This document shows positions 36,491 to 46,267 of a stretch of 64,000 bases of DNA, piece after piece. Source of the stretch: Acidimicrobiia bacterium (lineage in GTDB: Bacteria > Actinomycetota > Acidimicrobiia > IMCC26256 > JAGNEX01); NCBI GenBank assembly GCA_020637365.1, contig JACJWE010000001.1, forward strand, positions 1,394,001-1,458,000, read 5' to 3'. The notes below the pieces were generated by a model. It worked only from the letters and a program-made list of their open reading frames with translations. It did no database searches and was not told the DNA's origin. The stretch's first letter is position 1, and every line of letters begins with the position of its first letter. The translations under genes were made by a program, and so were the position numbers.

Positions 36491-36843
36491 GAGGCGCAGC
36501 GGATAGGTGGGTCACACCCGGGCTACCCTCGCACCAATATCACAGCGGATAGGCCGGGGCCCGTCCCGATGAATCGGCCCGAGCGGCCCTCAGCGCATGC
36601 TGCATGAGCGGGCAATGCGCAACCAGCCAACCGCCGAGTCAGCCTCTATCCGCTGACCTTCTAAGCTCGTCCGGCGCAAAGCTTGTCCACTGCCTCGACG
36701 GGTCACCCCGAGCAGGGTCCATGTCGATCGACAGGTCGCCTGCCGATCCGTCGAGGGGCTATCGCACAAGCCGCTGACCTGGCAGAACGTCAGCTCACCT
36801 GTCTCATCGCATCACATTTCTCGAAGGGCGAACCGACCGCATC
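36491..36843. other. Intergenic region with a dispersed repeat copy
   Basis: No gene is supported in these 353 bp. They hold one copy of a 65-bp repeat (36545-36609) and several short G+C-rich hairpins. The 10-mer CCGCTGACCT occurs twice (36649 and 36771). The promoter of the following lipoprotein gene should lie in the last 100 bp. Confidence 0.6.
36545..36609. repeat. 65-bp intergenic repeat, copy 1
   Basis: About 57 of 65 bases match the copy at 38103-38167. The core CCCGATGAATCGGCCCGAGC is identical and contains the hairpin CCGAT-GA-ATCGG. Both copies lie just after the end of a gene, as REP-type or terminator elements often do. Confidence 0.8.
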
Positions 36844-38094
36844 ATGAAGCAGCTCCTCATCATCGCGACCGCCATCCTCGCTCTGACGTCGTGTAAGAAC
36901 GTCAACGATCCAGCGGTTGGAGCGTCACCCAACGGCCTCTGGGCCAGCGCATTCTGCACCCAGATGGTCGCAGCGACCCAGACGGCGTCCTCGACCGGCG
37001 ACGAACCAACCGGTGTATCGGTCGACATGATGGGCGACGCCCTCGATGCCGCAGACGCGACGGCCGGTGATCCACCCGAACGGATCCTGCCGACCATCGA
37101 AGTGCTGCGCTCTGCGCTCGACTCTCAGGACCCCACCGCTAGCTTTGCGGTCGGCGTACAAGATGCCGCCTTTGACCCGCTGCTGTCGATGTGCATGGCG
37201 GTCACACCACAAGAGATCAGCGCCGCGCCTCGCTACGTCATCGACCCATTGCCCGACGGATACGAGATCTGCGACGCATTTGACGCGACGGGGCTTTCGC
37301 CGGGTCGCAACCCCACGCCCGCTCAGGTGCCCTTCTGGACCGATCTCACCTTGTGGGCCGACCACCCCGAGGACCCGTTTGAAGGGGTCGTCGTACAGAT
37401 GAACTCGCCGAGTGGCGCCGCCGTCCGCGTCGATGGCGCGACGCCACCCGACGTTCAGGTTGCACCTGGCCCCATCCCTGGCACCTTTGACGCGCTCGTC
37501 ATCTTCCCCCAAGCCATCGACGAGGGCATCGCGACGGGCGCCACACCGTTGGGAGCGGATGAGGATGCGTTGACCGACCCAACGCGGAACCTGGTCAGCG
37601 CCGAAATTCGCCTGAGCTTCTTCGGAACCGACGAGGACCACGCCACCGACATCGCTCAGTCACTCGAGTACGTCGGTGGCCGATGGCAGATCCGGGCTGG
37701 CGACCTCACCCCGGTGGTCGACCTCGAAGAACTCATGATGGGAACCGTTCGCTGGTACGAATCGATCAGCGACGGCGTGTCGACCCTGGTGGTGTCCCCA
37801 TCGGGAGCGTCCCTCTCCGATATGGAGCTATTGGAGGAGTTCGGCGCACGGTCGGCGGGCGTCGAACTCGCGAGCCAACTCGAACGTTCCGAACTCGGCG
37901 GACATCCCGCACTGGTGAGCCCGGCCGACCCGGGCGCATTTATCGAGATCAACGGCGATCCTGTCAACGTGTTCAGCGTCGGCGCTCAGCGAGCGACCGT
38001 CGAGGCGCTCACCTCCGCCATCGAAAACCTTCGCCCTGCCACGGCAGCGGAGTGGAACGACATTCTGTGGACCCAGGCGCACTGTCCCCAATAG
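36844..38094 (+). CDS. Lipoprotein of unknown function, paralogue of the gene at 48093
   Basis: A 416-aa putative lipoprotein: short signal with lipobox ALTSC (Cys17), then a Cys/Asp-rich globular part. Features shared with the protein at 48093 are CTQ/YCS near residue 38, a CDAFD / CRTLD cysteine segment, FW/LWADHPEDP against LWSDGPHEDP, and the end NLRPATAAEWNDIL against NLRAATPAEWIAEL with a final Cys. No known domain was recognised. It is on the opposite strand to the amidoligase cluster that follows, and lies between the two copies of the 65-bp repeat. Confidence 0.75.
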   Translation: MKQLLIIATAILALTSCKNVNDPAVGASPNGLWASAFCTQMVAATQTASSTGDEPTGVSVDMMGDALDAADATAGDPPERILPTIEVLRSALDSQDPTASFAVGVQDAAFDPLLSMCMAVTPQEISAAPRYVIDPLPDGYEICDAFDATGLSPGRNPTPAQVPFWTDLTLWADHPEDPFEGVVVQMNSPSGAAVRVDGATPPDVQVAPGPIPGTFDALVIFPQAIDEGIATGATPLGADEDALTDPTRNLVSAEIRLSFFGTDEDHATDIAQSLEYVGGRWQIRAGDLTPVVDLEELMMGTVRWYESISDGVSTLVVSPSGASLSDMELLEEFGARSAGVELASQLERSELGGHPALVSPADPGAFIEINGDPVNVFSVGAQRATVEALTSAIENLRPATAAEWNDILWTQAHCPQ

Positions 38095-38102
38095 CAGGAC
38101 CG

Positions 38103-38167
38103 GCGGATATGCCGGGCCCCATCCCGATGAATCGGCCCGAGCAGCCCGCAGCGCAAGTTGCATGAAC
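38103..38167. repeat. 65-bp intergenic repeat, copy 2
   Basis: The second copy lies between the convergent lipoprotein and transglutaminase genes, filling the whole gap up to the transglutaminase stop codon. Its hairpin CCGAT-GA-ATCGG could terminate transcription from both sides. It is in the same orientation as copy 1, about 1.56 kb away. Confidence 0.8.
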
Positions 38168-39049
38168 CTACCCACCGACGTCGGGTACCCGATCGTCACC
38201 GATGCGGGCCACATCGACCTGCACGGCCAGGTCGGTCGATCCCCCGGCTGAGAAGACGACACCTTTCAGCGGAACCACGTCGCCATAGTCGCGCCCCCAA
38301 CCAAGCGTCACGTGGGTGGATGGGGCCACCTGATCGTTGGTGGGATCCAGGTCGAGCCACCGTCCGTCGGCGAGCCTGACAGCACACCACGCATGTGACG
38401 CATCGGCCCCAAAGACCTTGTCCACGCCGGGCGGTGGAATCGTTTCGAGGTACCCAGAGACGTATCGCGCAGCAAGCCCCACCGACCGCAGGCATCCCAG
38501 TGCGACATGCGCGAAGTCTTGGCACACACCTCTGCGATGTTCGAGGACCTCCCCCAGAGGTGTGGACACCGTCGTAAACCCCGGCTGATAGACGAAGTCA
38601 TGAAAGATTCGTGACACCAGCTCCGCTGCAGCTTCGAGAAGCGGCCGGCCAGGCGAAAACGAGGTTTCGGCATACGCTTTGAGCTCGGCCAGCAGCGGCA
38701 CATGGGGGCTCGCCAACATGAGTTCCCGATCGGCCAACGCGGTTGTCAGCGTCGCTTCCTCCCATCGACTCGACGCGGAAGGCGGAGGTGACGATGCGCA
38801 TCGATCGACGGTATGTACGGCCGTCACCTCGAGTGCGGAGTGAGGTCGTTCGATCGCAAAATAGGTTGTTTCATTACCAAAAGGGTCGACCCGATCTAGG
38901 CGATCATCGGGCGTTGGCAGGATGGACAAGTCCGTTGATTCAACGCGCTGCACGGGGGTGGAGCGAACCCCTAGATGTGCCAGGTTGAAGCACATGGTGG
39001 CGGGAAGTCCATACTCATAGGTGGTTCGGTGAACGATCCGGTATTTCAC
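38168..39049 (-). CDS. Transglutaminase-like cysteine protease (short form)
   Basis: A 293-aa protein with the bacterial transglutaminase-like N-terminal beta domain (MKYRIVHRTTYEYGLPAT) and the papain-like core. The triad is Cys176 (RRGVCQDFAHV), His219 (ADASHAWCAV) and Asp235 (WLDLDPTND). There is no signal sequence, so it is cytosolic. It is the last gene of the minus-strand amidoligase cluster, 42 bp after the ATP-grasp/alpha-E fusion. In such clusters these proteins are predicted to be peptidases or amide-bond-handling enzymes acting on the ATP-grasp product. Confidence 0.92.
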   Translation of the reverse strand: MKYRIVHRTTYEYGLPATMCFNLAHLGVRSTPVQRVESTDLSILPTPDDRLDRVDPFGNETTYFAIERPHSALEVTAVHTVDRCASSPPPSASSRWEEATLTTALADRELMLASPHVPLLAELKAYAETSFSPGRPLLEAAAELVSRIFHDFVYQPGFTTVSTPLGEVLEHRRGVCQDFAHVALGCLRSVGLAARYVSGYLETIPPPGVDKVFGADASHAWCAVRLADGRWLDLDPTNDQVAPSTHVTLGWGRDYGDVVPLKGVVFSAGGSTDLAVQVDVARIGDDRVPDVGG

Positions 39050-39091
39050 AGCGACTCCACGCCGCGGTGCAGATCGCGTAGCGACCCTCCC

Positions 39092-41680
39092 CTATCCGGT
39101 GCCATAAGAGGCTCCTTGGACTTGGACGAAGTAGCCGAGTTCGATCCGTTCGCCGAGCAACGTGAGACCGTCGACGAGCTGACTGAGCAGCGCCCCGAGC
39201 CCTTCTCGATAGCCATCGTCACCATGGTGGACGAGCGCGTCGACGTGGGTTCGGCCAGATTCCAGCGGCGCCATGATGTTCGCGACGAGCCCAACCACCG
39301 ATTCGCTACCGCCGGTGAGGACAGGCAATGCAGCCACGTCGGCCGCTAGGGCGTCGACCTGAAACGAGATCGACCGAGGGTTTGATCGGTCAAAGGCCAA
39401 AAGCGTCACAAGGGTCGCCGGTTCGATATCTGACCGGTGGCGACGGCGATACGCCACCAAGCTGTCCCATCCGGCGAGCACCGTCTCATACACAGCAGGC
39501 GCCAATCCGGGAACGGGGACTCGGACCACGGTCCGCTCCAGGGTCCAGGCCAGAAGCAAGGCCCGTTCGATACGCCGACCGACGTCGAGAAATCGCCAAC
39601 CCGGGTCACGCACCATCGACTCGCCCAGCAGACCCGAAACAGCAGACAGCGAGGTCAAGGTTGCCGCGGCGGTGTCGAGGATCTCACCGGGCTCGGCCCG
39701 TTCGAGCTCGCTACGACGCTCCGCAAGCTCGCTGAGCACCCGCCAGGTGTCGGTCGAGAACAGCTCACGTACCGAGCGGGCGCCGGACAGCAAGAAGCCC
39801 AGTGACGTCGTCAGGCTCCGAGGGCGACGAGTGTCGACCAGCAACGACGCGAATCCAGACTCCAGGCCTGTCCCCGAAAAACCACGTCGAGATTTCCCCG
39901 CTGCGGTGACCGCATCGCATCGCTGCGATGTCTCAACGGGCTCGGACTCGATGCCTGTTTCAGCAGCACCGGGTGCAGGGTTCGGGGGTCCGGCGAGGGC
40001 ATCGAGCGCATCGCTCATCGTCAGCATCCAGGAGCCGTCGGCTTCGTCGCGCAGCTCATGCCATTGGTCGACCTCTCGCTCAGCTGCCCGCACCGATCGG
40101 ATCAACGCTTCGGAACGTTCAAGGTTCCGGCCGATCCAGTACATCGTCTCCGCTGCCCGGCTGGACACCGATGCTCTCAAGTCAACCTGGGGCAGGACCC
40201 GCAGAGGACTCACGGCGACGGGCCGTCGATGGCTCGGGTCGATGATCCAGGTATCTTTGCTGATGCCGCCGGTCGCTAGGGCAACCTCTTCTGGACGTTC
40301 CGACGATCGCGTCAACCCACCTTCTAGCCAGACATATCCCGAAGGCTGGGCGAGGCCAAAGACTCGCAACACAGCGTGTCGAGGTCTGACGGCTTCGCCA
40401 TCAAAACAGGGTGCGGTACTCAGGGTGACCTGCTCCTGCCCGATGTAACGGTGTGGTGCTGCCTCGATCTGGTTGCGCAACGTCTGGAGTGCACCGACGC
40501 TGAGGTTCGGCCCAAACCACGAATGCCGATCGGGGCCTCGCTCCACGGGTTTGATGATCAGCTGACCCAGGTTGGCGAGCACGTGAGATCGCCCGACCGG
40601 ATCGCCGCACCACCAGGTCTGGGGCGATGAGAGGATCGGTTCTTCGCCGAGGACCTCGGCGATGAGCCCGCCGAGACAGGCCAGCAGCGCCTGGTTCTCG
40701 GCGATCCCTGAACCGAGAGCGTTGACGATCGAGACCGAGCCGCGGCGCCATGCTTCGACGAGGCCGGGCACACCGACGGTCGAATCGCCTCGAAGTTCAA
40801 CCGGATCGGTCAAATAGCTCGGAACCCAGCGCAAAATGACATGGACAGGCTCTAGCCCCGTGACCGACTTCAGAAACACACGGCCAGCGCGAACGGTGAG
40901 ATCGGCAGGTTCGACCAAGGTGAATCCGAGGGTTCGCGCCAGGTAGCTCTGTTCGAAATAGGCCGGATCTGATGTTCCCGGCGTCAAGATGACGATACGG
41001 GGATCGTCAACTCCGCTCGGCGCTCGTTGCGCCAAGGCGTCACGCAGGCCGATGAACCATCGGGCGATCGGTACGGTCCCGAGGCGTGCGGCGAGATCGG
41101 CGAACGCGCCCGATACGAGGTCTCTGTTCTCAAGGGCATAGCCAGCACCGATGGGTGCTTCGGTACGGTCCGACAACACGGTGATGCCGTTTTGTGAGCG
41201 GGCTAGGTCAGCTGCGTACAGGGTCAGATGTGGCAGCGTTGCGGTGCCTGGGCCTTGTCGACCCGTCCCAAGACACGGACGCAGATAGTTGCGGTCGGTC
41301 ACGATTGCATCGGTCGGCAGCAGGCCAGCGGCCAGGAGGCGCTGCGGCCCAAAAATGTCAGCAACTATCGCTTCGAGCGCGCGAACACGCTGATCGAGCC
41401 CCGCTCGGAGCATCGCCCAGTCAGATGAATCGATCAGCAGGGGAATCGGGTCGAGATCCCAGCTTTCGCCGGTCCCGTGTATCTGAAATGTCGTGCCGTG
41501 GCCGACCAGACGACGCCGGATGCGGGCGGCATGGCGGGCGAGTGAAAGCCCGTCGTCTGCGAACAATGCCCTTCCGAGGGTGTCCCAGGCCTCCCGAATA
41601 TCTCCGGTCGCGTCGAACATTTCGTCGCGCTCATCTGGACCGGCGTCATAGCCGCGAATTTCCAACCTCGACAGGCTCAC
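39092..41680 (-). CDS. Circularly permuted ATP-grasp / alpha-E fusion protein
   Basis: An 862-aa fusion. Residues about 20-500 form a circularly permuted ATP-grasp domain (DUF404/DUF407), with GYALENRDLVS, VILTPGTSDPAYFEQSYLAR and GISKDTWIID. Residues from about 505 form an alpha-E helical domain (DUF403), beginning SSRAAETMYWIGRNLERSEA and ending GERIELGYF. ATP-grasp amidoligases join a carboxyl group and an amine at the cost of ATP. Compared with the free ATP-grasp protein of the same cluster, the acidic motif VLEDN is VLSDR here (about residues 168-172), so metal or nucleotide binding may differ. Its ATG overlaps the stop of the DUF2126 gene. Confidence 0.93.
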   Translation of the reverse strand: MSLSRLEIRGYDAGPDERDEMFDATGDIREAWDTLGRALFADDGLSLARHAARIRRRLVGHGTTFQIHGTGESWDLDPIPLLIDSSDWAMLRAGLDQRVRALEAIVADIFGPQRLLAAGLLPTDAIVTDRNYLRPCLGTGRQGPGTATLPHLTLYAADLARSQNGITVLSDRTEAPIGAGYALENRDLVSGAFADLAARLGTVPIARWFIGLRDALAQRAPSGVDDPRIVILTPGTSDPAYFEQSYLARTLGFTLVEPADLTVRAGRVFLKSVTGLEPVHVILRWVPSYLTDPVELRGDSTVGVPGLVEAWRRGSVSIVNALGSGIAENQALLACLGGLIAEVLGEEPILSSPQTWWCGDPVGRSHVLANLGQLIIKPVERGPDRHSWFGPNLSVGALQTLRNQIEAAPHRYIGQEQVTLSTAPCFDGEAVRPRHAVLRVFGLAQPSGYVWLEGGLTRSSERPEEVALATGGISKDTWIIDPSHRRPVAVSPLRVLPQVDLRASVSSRAAETMYWIGRNLERSEALIRSVRAAEREVDQWHELRDEADGSWMLTMSDALDALAGPPNPAPGAAETGIESEPVETSQRCDAVTAAGKSRRGFSGTGLESGFASLLVDTRRPRSLTTSLGFLLSGARSVRELFSTDTWRVLSELAERRSELERAEPGEILDTAAATLTSLSAVSGLLGESMVRDPGWRFLDVGRRIERALLLAWTLERTVVRVPVPGLAPAVYETVLAGWDSLVAYRRRHRSDIEPATLVTLLAFDRSNPRSISFQVDALAADVAALPVLTGGSESVVGLVANIMAPLESGRTHVDALVHHGDDGYREGLGALLSQLVDGLTLLGERIELGYFVQVQGASYGTG

Positions 41681-44600
41681 CCATTGACCCCAAGAACTCG
41701 CTGCGCCTTGGGGGTGCGGCGCAGATCGGTCGAAAACCCGGTCGCACCACTTTCGAGGACGGGGGCCCGAAGTGGGCCGGGAGGACTACCGACGGGCCGG
41801 AAGCTGTCGGCGCGCGCAACCTCGGACGATCCCAGCGTTCGCGCTGGTTGCGGTTGATGCCCAAACTCCCAGAATCGTGCCACCCGTCTACCCGCCGCCT
41901 CGTTCTCGTTGACCGGCGCCGTATCGTAGGCGCGACCACCGGGGTGACTCACGTGGTAGCGGCAGCCGCCGATCGCCCGTTGACTCCAGACGTCGACAAT
42001 GTCGAAGATCAGGGTCGAATCTGCAGGCAACAGCGGATGTAGCGAACTCGGCGGCGCCCATGCCCGAAAGCGCACACCACCTACGAAACGACCGTCTTGA
42101 CCCGAGGGGTGTAGCGCCAACGCCCTGCCGTTACAGGTCACGGTATGACGCCCCGGAATGGCCCCGATGACCTCGACCTGGATGCGCTCCATCGAGGAAT
42201 CAACCGCACGGGCGGTGCCGCTGGCGGTCAACTCTTCGCCCAACACCGGCCACGGCTCGAGTGCACGACGCAGCTCGAGTGTGACGTCGTCCACTCGGAT
42301 CGCTCCGATGCGAGGGAAGCGAAATTCGATGAAGGGCTCAAACCAGGACTCGTCGATGTCATATCCGTGCGACCTGAGGTCCCGGCACACATCGGCGAGG
42401 TCCGCGACGGCGAAATGGGGCAACAGAAACTCATCGTGGAGCCGCGTACCCCACCGGACGAGAGGCTCGCGGTAGGGATGCTCCCAACACCGGGCGACGA
42501 TCGCCCGGACGAGAAGTTGCTGGATGATACTCATCTCGGGATGCGGGGGCATTTCGAAGCCACGAAGTTCCACCACCCCCAGACGTCGACCGCCGATCTC
42601 GGGCGGATACAGCTTGTCGATGCAAAATTCGGCGCGATGCGTGTTGCCGGTCATGTCGACGAGCAGGTGCCGCAACGCACGATCGACCAGCCAGAACGGC
42701 GGATGCGCACCGGCCCGATCGATCTGGTCGAACGCTATTTCGAGTTCGTCGAGAGCATCATGGCGTGCCTCGTCCACCCTCGGCGCCTGCGATGTCGGCC
42801 CGACGAAGGTCCCGGCAAAGACATACGACAGCGACGGATGATGCTGCCAGTAGGTGATGAGGCTCGCCAGGAGGTCGGGGCGCCTGAGGAAGGGGCTGTC
42901 CGCCGCGGTTGCCCCGCCCAACGTCAGGTGGTTGCCGCCGCCGGTCCCCGTGTGTCGCCCGTCGAGATCGAATTTTTCCGCCGAAAGACCGCAGGTCTTG
43001 GCGACCTCAAAGACGGTGCTGGTCAGAGCCTTTGCCTCATCCCAGGTCGATGTTGTTGGCAGATTCACTTCGATGACGCCGGGATCGGGGGTGATCGCGA
43101 ACGTTCCCAATCGGGGGTCGCTCGGCGGGTCATACCCTTCGATCCGAACCGGTTGGTCGACTTCGGCCGCGGTCCGCGCAACGACATCGATCAGCGTCAG
43201 GTAGGCCTGAGCGGTCGCGACGGGCGGCATAAAGATGTACACAACCCCCTCACGCACCTCAACACAGATCGCCGTCGAGACGGTACCCGGCACGGTGAGC
43301 GCATCGATCTGGCCGATTCCGGGAGGCGCGAACGGTTCACTCGACGGGTCAAAGGGGTCGCGCTCTGCCGCTGCTTGCACCGGCTCTGCATCGACTTGTA
43401 GACGAGCGAGCGGCAGTCTCAGCCCAACCGGCGAATCGCCGGGCAACACAAAGAGTCGGTCGCGTTTAAATCGCCAGGGCGAAGTGACCCAACCCGACGC
43501 CGCAAATCCGATCGGCAGGACAAAACCCGCAGGTTGGCTGAGCCCTCCATCGAGGATTCGAGCGAGACGAGCACGGTGTAGCGCGTCGCTGAGCATGGCC
43601 TCTTGCGGATCGAACTCTGCATTTTCGACACCGATCGGCAGGCTGGCCTCCTGCCACAGGTGATACACGGGGTCCTCATAGGCCCGAATCACCCGTACCC
43701 CAGCGCTGGCATCCGCCCCGCCGGAGTCGGGGGCGGCCCCACCCACATTTGCCGCCAACCCGTTGGCGAAGGCTTCGCCGTCCTCCACGACCGCATGTCC
43801 GGTCGGCCCGGCGGTGAGGCGGTCATCGGTCCATATCGGCTCGCCGTCATGGCGGTAAAAAACGGTACGCGCCCAGCGTGGGAGCGGCTCGCCGGGGTAC
43901 CACTTACCCTGTCCGACGTGGAGCAGACCGCCGGGCGCGAGTTCGGCACGCATCCCGGCGACCAACTCTTCAGCGAGGCGACGTTTCTCGTCACCATCGG
44001 CGTCGGTGTTCCACTCCGGCGCTTCCTGCGCGTTTGTCGCGACGAAGGTCGGTTCACCGCCGACGGTGAGGCGGACGTCCATCTCGGTCAGCCGCTGATC
44101 GACGTATGCACCGACAGCGTTGGCCGCGGCCCACTGGTCGGGTCGGTAGGGCTGGGTGGTGCGCGGCGTTTCGAGAATGCGGGTGACGGTGTTGGCGTAT
44201 TCGAGTGTTGCCTCACATGGGTCGATCGCGCCTGTGACGGCGGCAGCGCCTCGATAGTGCGGTGTCGCTGCCAAGGGAATGTGCCCCTCGCCCGCGAGCA
44301 AACCCGATGTTGGGTCGAGTCCAATCCAGCCCGCTCCGGGGATGTACACCTCGGTCCAGGCGTGGAGATCGGTGAAGTCTTCTAACGGACCGGCTGGCCC
44401 GTCGACCGGCCGTTCATCGGCTGCGAGTTGAACCAGATAGCCAGATACGAACCTCGACCCAAGCCCTAGGTGGCGCAGCACTTGGCACAGTAGCCATGCG
44501 CTATCGCGGCACGAACCGGTGCCTTTGCCAAGGGTCTCATCGCTGGCCTGAACGCCAGCTTCGATTCTGATTCCGTAGGTCACCGCGTCGAGTACACGCC

Positions 44601-45048
44601 GGTTGAGGTCGACTAGAACGTCCATGGTCGGTTGCGGTGTTCGATCGATCTGCGCAACGAACTCGTTGATCAGCGGACCGTCATCGTCGATCTCTAGGTA
44701 CGCGGCGAGGTCGGCTTGATCATCTGCGCTGTACGTAAACGGAATCTGTTCGGCGTCTTCTTCGAGGAAAAAGTCGAATGGGTTGATCGGGGTCATGTCC
44801 GCGATCAATTCCACTTCGAAGCTCAGCTCGGCGGTGCGCTCGGGGACGACCACGCGTGCGACGAAATTGCCGAACGGGTCTTGCTGCCAGTTGATGAAGT
44901 GGTCTGCTGGCTCGATGCGCAGTCCGTAACCCAAGATCGGGGTACGGGTGTGGGGTGCCGGACGCAGACGTACCTGATGTGGACCGACGTTGATAGGTCG
45001 GTCAAACCGGTACGACGTACGGTGCCCAACGGCGACGCGGATCGTCAT
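41677..45048 (-). CDS. DUF2126 transglutaminase family protein (long form)
   Basis: A 1,123-aa protein. Residues 1-290 carry a transglutaminase-like N-terminal domain and core with triad Cys180 (GTGSCRDSAWLL), His229 (DLHAWTEVYIPGAGW) and Asp245 (GLDPTSG). The rest, from about residue 310 (LTEMDVRLTVGGEPTFV), is DUF2126, a large alpha/beta domain with GNHLTLGG, RPDLLASLITYWQHHPSLSY and ELRGFEMPPHPEMS, whose chemistry (possibly glutamine-synthetase-like) is not established. It is in the middle of the cluster, with four-base ATGA overlaps at both ends, so it is translated together with the alpha-E and fusion genes. Confidence 0.94.
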   Translation of the reverse strand: MTIRVAVGHRTSYRFDRPINVGPHQVRLRPAPHTRTPILGYGLRIEPADHFINWQQDPFGNFVARVVVPERTAELSFEVELIADMTPINPFDFFLEEDAEQIPFTYSADDQADLAAYLEIDDDGPLINEFVAQIDRTPQPTMDVLVDLNRRVLDAVTYGIRIEAGVQASDETLGKGTGSCRDSAWLLCQVLRHLGLGSRFVSGYLVQLAADERPVDGPAGPLEDFTDLHAWTEVYIPGAGWIGLDPTSGLLAGEGHIPLAATPHYRGAAAVTGAIDPCEATLEYANTVTRILETPRTTQPYRPDQWAAANAVGAYVDQRLTEMDVRLTVGGEPTFVATNAQEAPEWNTDADGDEKRRLAEELVAGMRAELAPGGLLHVGQGKWYPGEPLPRWARTVFYRHDGEPIWTDDRLTAGPTGHAVVEDGEAFANGLAANVGGAAPDSGGADASAGVRVIRAYEDPVYHLWQEASLPIGVENAEFDPQEAMLSDALHRARLARILDGGLSQPAGFVLPIGFAASGWVTSPWRFKRDRLFVLPGDSPVGLRLPLARLQVDAEPVQAAAERDPFDPSSEPFAPPGIGQIDALTVPGTVSTAICVEVREGVVYIFMPPVATAQAYLTLIDVVARTAAEVDQPVRIEGYDPPSDPRLGTFAITPDPGVIEVNLPTTSTWDEAKALTSTVFEVAKTCGLSAEKFDLDGRHTGTGGGNHLTLGGATAADSPFLRRPDLLASLITYWQHHPSLSYVFAGTFVGPTSQAPRVDEARHDALDELEIAFDQIDRAGAHPPFWLVDRALRHLLVDMTGNTHRAEFCIDKLYPPEIGGRRLGVVELRGFEMPPHPEMSIIQQLLVRAIVARCWEHPYREPLVRWGTRLHDEFLLPHFAVADLADVCRDLRSHGYDIDESWFEPFIEFRFPRIGAIRVDDVTLELRRALEPWPVLGEELTASGTARAVDSSMERIQVEVIGAIPGRHTVTCNGRALALHPSGQDGRFVGGVRFRAWAPPSSLHPLLPADSTLIFDIVDVWSQRAIGGCRYHVSHPGGRAYDTAPVNENEAAGRRVARFWEFGHQPQPARTLGSSEVARADSFRPVGSPPGPLRAPVLESGATGFSTDLRRTPKAQRVLGVNG

Positions 45049-46175
45049 GCGACAACGAGTCGTTGAGCACCCAGGTCACCGTCGTGAGTCGCCGAAGAGC
45101 GTTGCGCGCCAGCCTGCTCGGCGCGCGTCGGCGGCGTGCCAGTCGTTGCGAGATCTGCCCCCTTCGACCCAGCCGGGTTCGACCCAGCCGAGTTCGGCCC
45201 AACCGGCGTGGTCTCCGCGGTCGTCAGGGCGAAGTACGCGTCCTCGATCGTGTCGTGCAGCTCGGCGAGGACCAGCTGGGTGTCATCGAGATAGGTGTGT
45301 AACGCCTCGGCCCGCAACGGTCCCACGGGCACCGAGTCGATGACGTTGCGCAATTCAGCAAGAGCCCGCTTCGTCCCATGACGTTCGGGAAGTGCCCGCA
45401 GCAACATCGAGGCTTCTTCGACGCAATGGCGGACGGATCGCGGAAAGTGTGGGTCGCCGATGAGGAACCCGACGACCGACTCACCTTCGACAGAGGCAGC
45501 ACAGCTGCGGCGATACATGTGTTGGGCACCCAGACAGCGCAGTACGCCGAGCCACCGAACATCCTCATAGGGTGACCGGTCCGCTGGCGGCAGATCTGAC
45601 GGGCAGGGCTGGGCGCTACTCATCAGCGCGCCCGCCCGGACGTCGATGACCCGCGTCGTCATATCCGCACGTTCGATCGCTCTGCCGAGTTCGAGGAAGC
45701 GCCACGCGTCGTCGCGGCTGACGACGGTCGACAAGATCCCGATGAGCCGTTGCATCGACGTTGTCACCGAATCGGTCAGGTCGATTCGATCGCTGCGACG
45801 ACGACAATCGCCCGCCTTGGCGACCACGTCGAGATGGAGGGCGTTGAGGCACTCCCAAGCCGAATTTGGCAGCGATGGACGTGCCGTTCGGAAGTTCTCC
45901 CTTGCTGCGGACACCGTTCTGATGAGCGACGACGGGTTGGCCACGTCGGCCATGAGGAAGGTCATCACCTCATCCTCACCGGCACGTGGATATCGCTCAT
46001 AGAGCAACTCGCCCGAGCCGGTGATCGCCAGCAGCGCCGACCAATCCGAGTCCACGTCGACGGGCAGGTCGATCAGCAGTCTCGTGTGTTCTCGAACGAT
46101 GCGAGCAAGTGCATCGGTACGTTCGAGATGGCGTCCCAACCAATAGATGTCTTCGGCGGTGCGTGAGAGGAGCAT
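45045..46175 (-). CDS. Alpha-E domain protein (DUF403)
   Basis: A 376-aa alpha-helical protein of the alpha-E family, beginning LLSRTAEDIYWLGRHLERTDALARIV, which aligns with the second half of the fusion protein. Further conserved stretches are VSRDDAWRFLELGRAIERADM and HFPRSVRHCVEEASMLL. The start at 46175 is chosen as the first Met in front of the conserved motif. The C-terminal 45 residues are a Pro/Gly/Asn-rich tail. The role is unknown; it always accompanies the ATP-grasp partner. It lies between the free ATP-grasp and the DUF2126 genes. Confidence 0.92.
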   Translation of the reverse strand: MLLSRTAEDIYWLGRHLERTDALARIVREHTRLLIDLPVDVDSDWSALLAITGSGELLYERYPRAGEDEVMTFLMADVANPSSLIRTVSAARENFRTARPSLPNSAWECLNALHLDVVAKAGDCRRRSDRIDLTDSVTTSMQRLIGILSTVVSRDDAWRFLELGRAIERADMTTRVIDVRAGALMSSAQPCPSDLPPADRSPYEDVRWLGVLRCLGAQHMYRRSCAASVEGESVVGFLIGDPHFPRSVRHCVEEASMLLRALPERHGTKRALAELRNVIDSVPVGPLRAEALHTYLDDTQLVLAELHDTIEDAYFALTTAETTPVGPNSAGSNPAGSKGADLATTGTPPTRAEQAGAQRSSATHDGDLGAQRLVVA

Positions 46176-46267
46176 CGTTGTTTGTCCTGTGTATGTATCG
46201 GATCGGTTGTTCTCGACTCGGGTCGACACCGACGTCGACGTGAACGGTTGTACCCGGGTGGATTGGG

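Noticed and set aside
42145..43401. 418-codon plus-strand frame inside the DUF2126 gene
   Set aside because: The minus-strand DUF2126 protein is unmistakable along the whole stretch; the plus frame is a shadow of high-GC codons.
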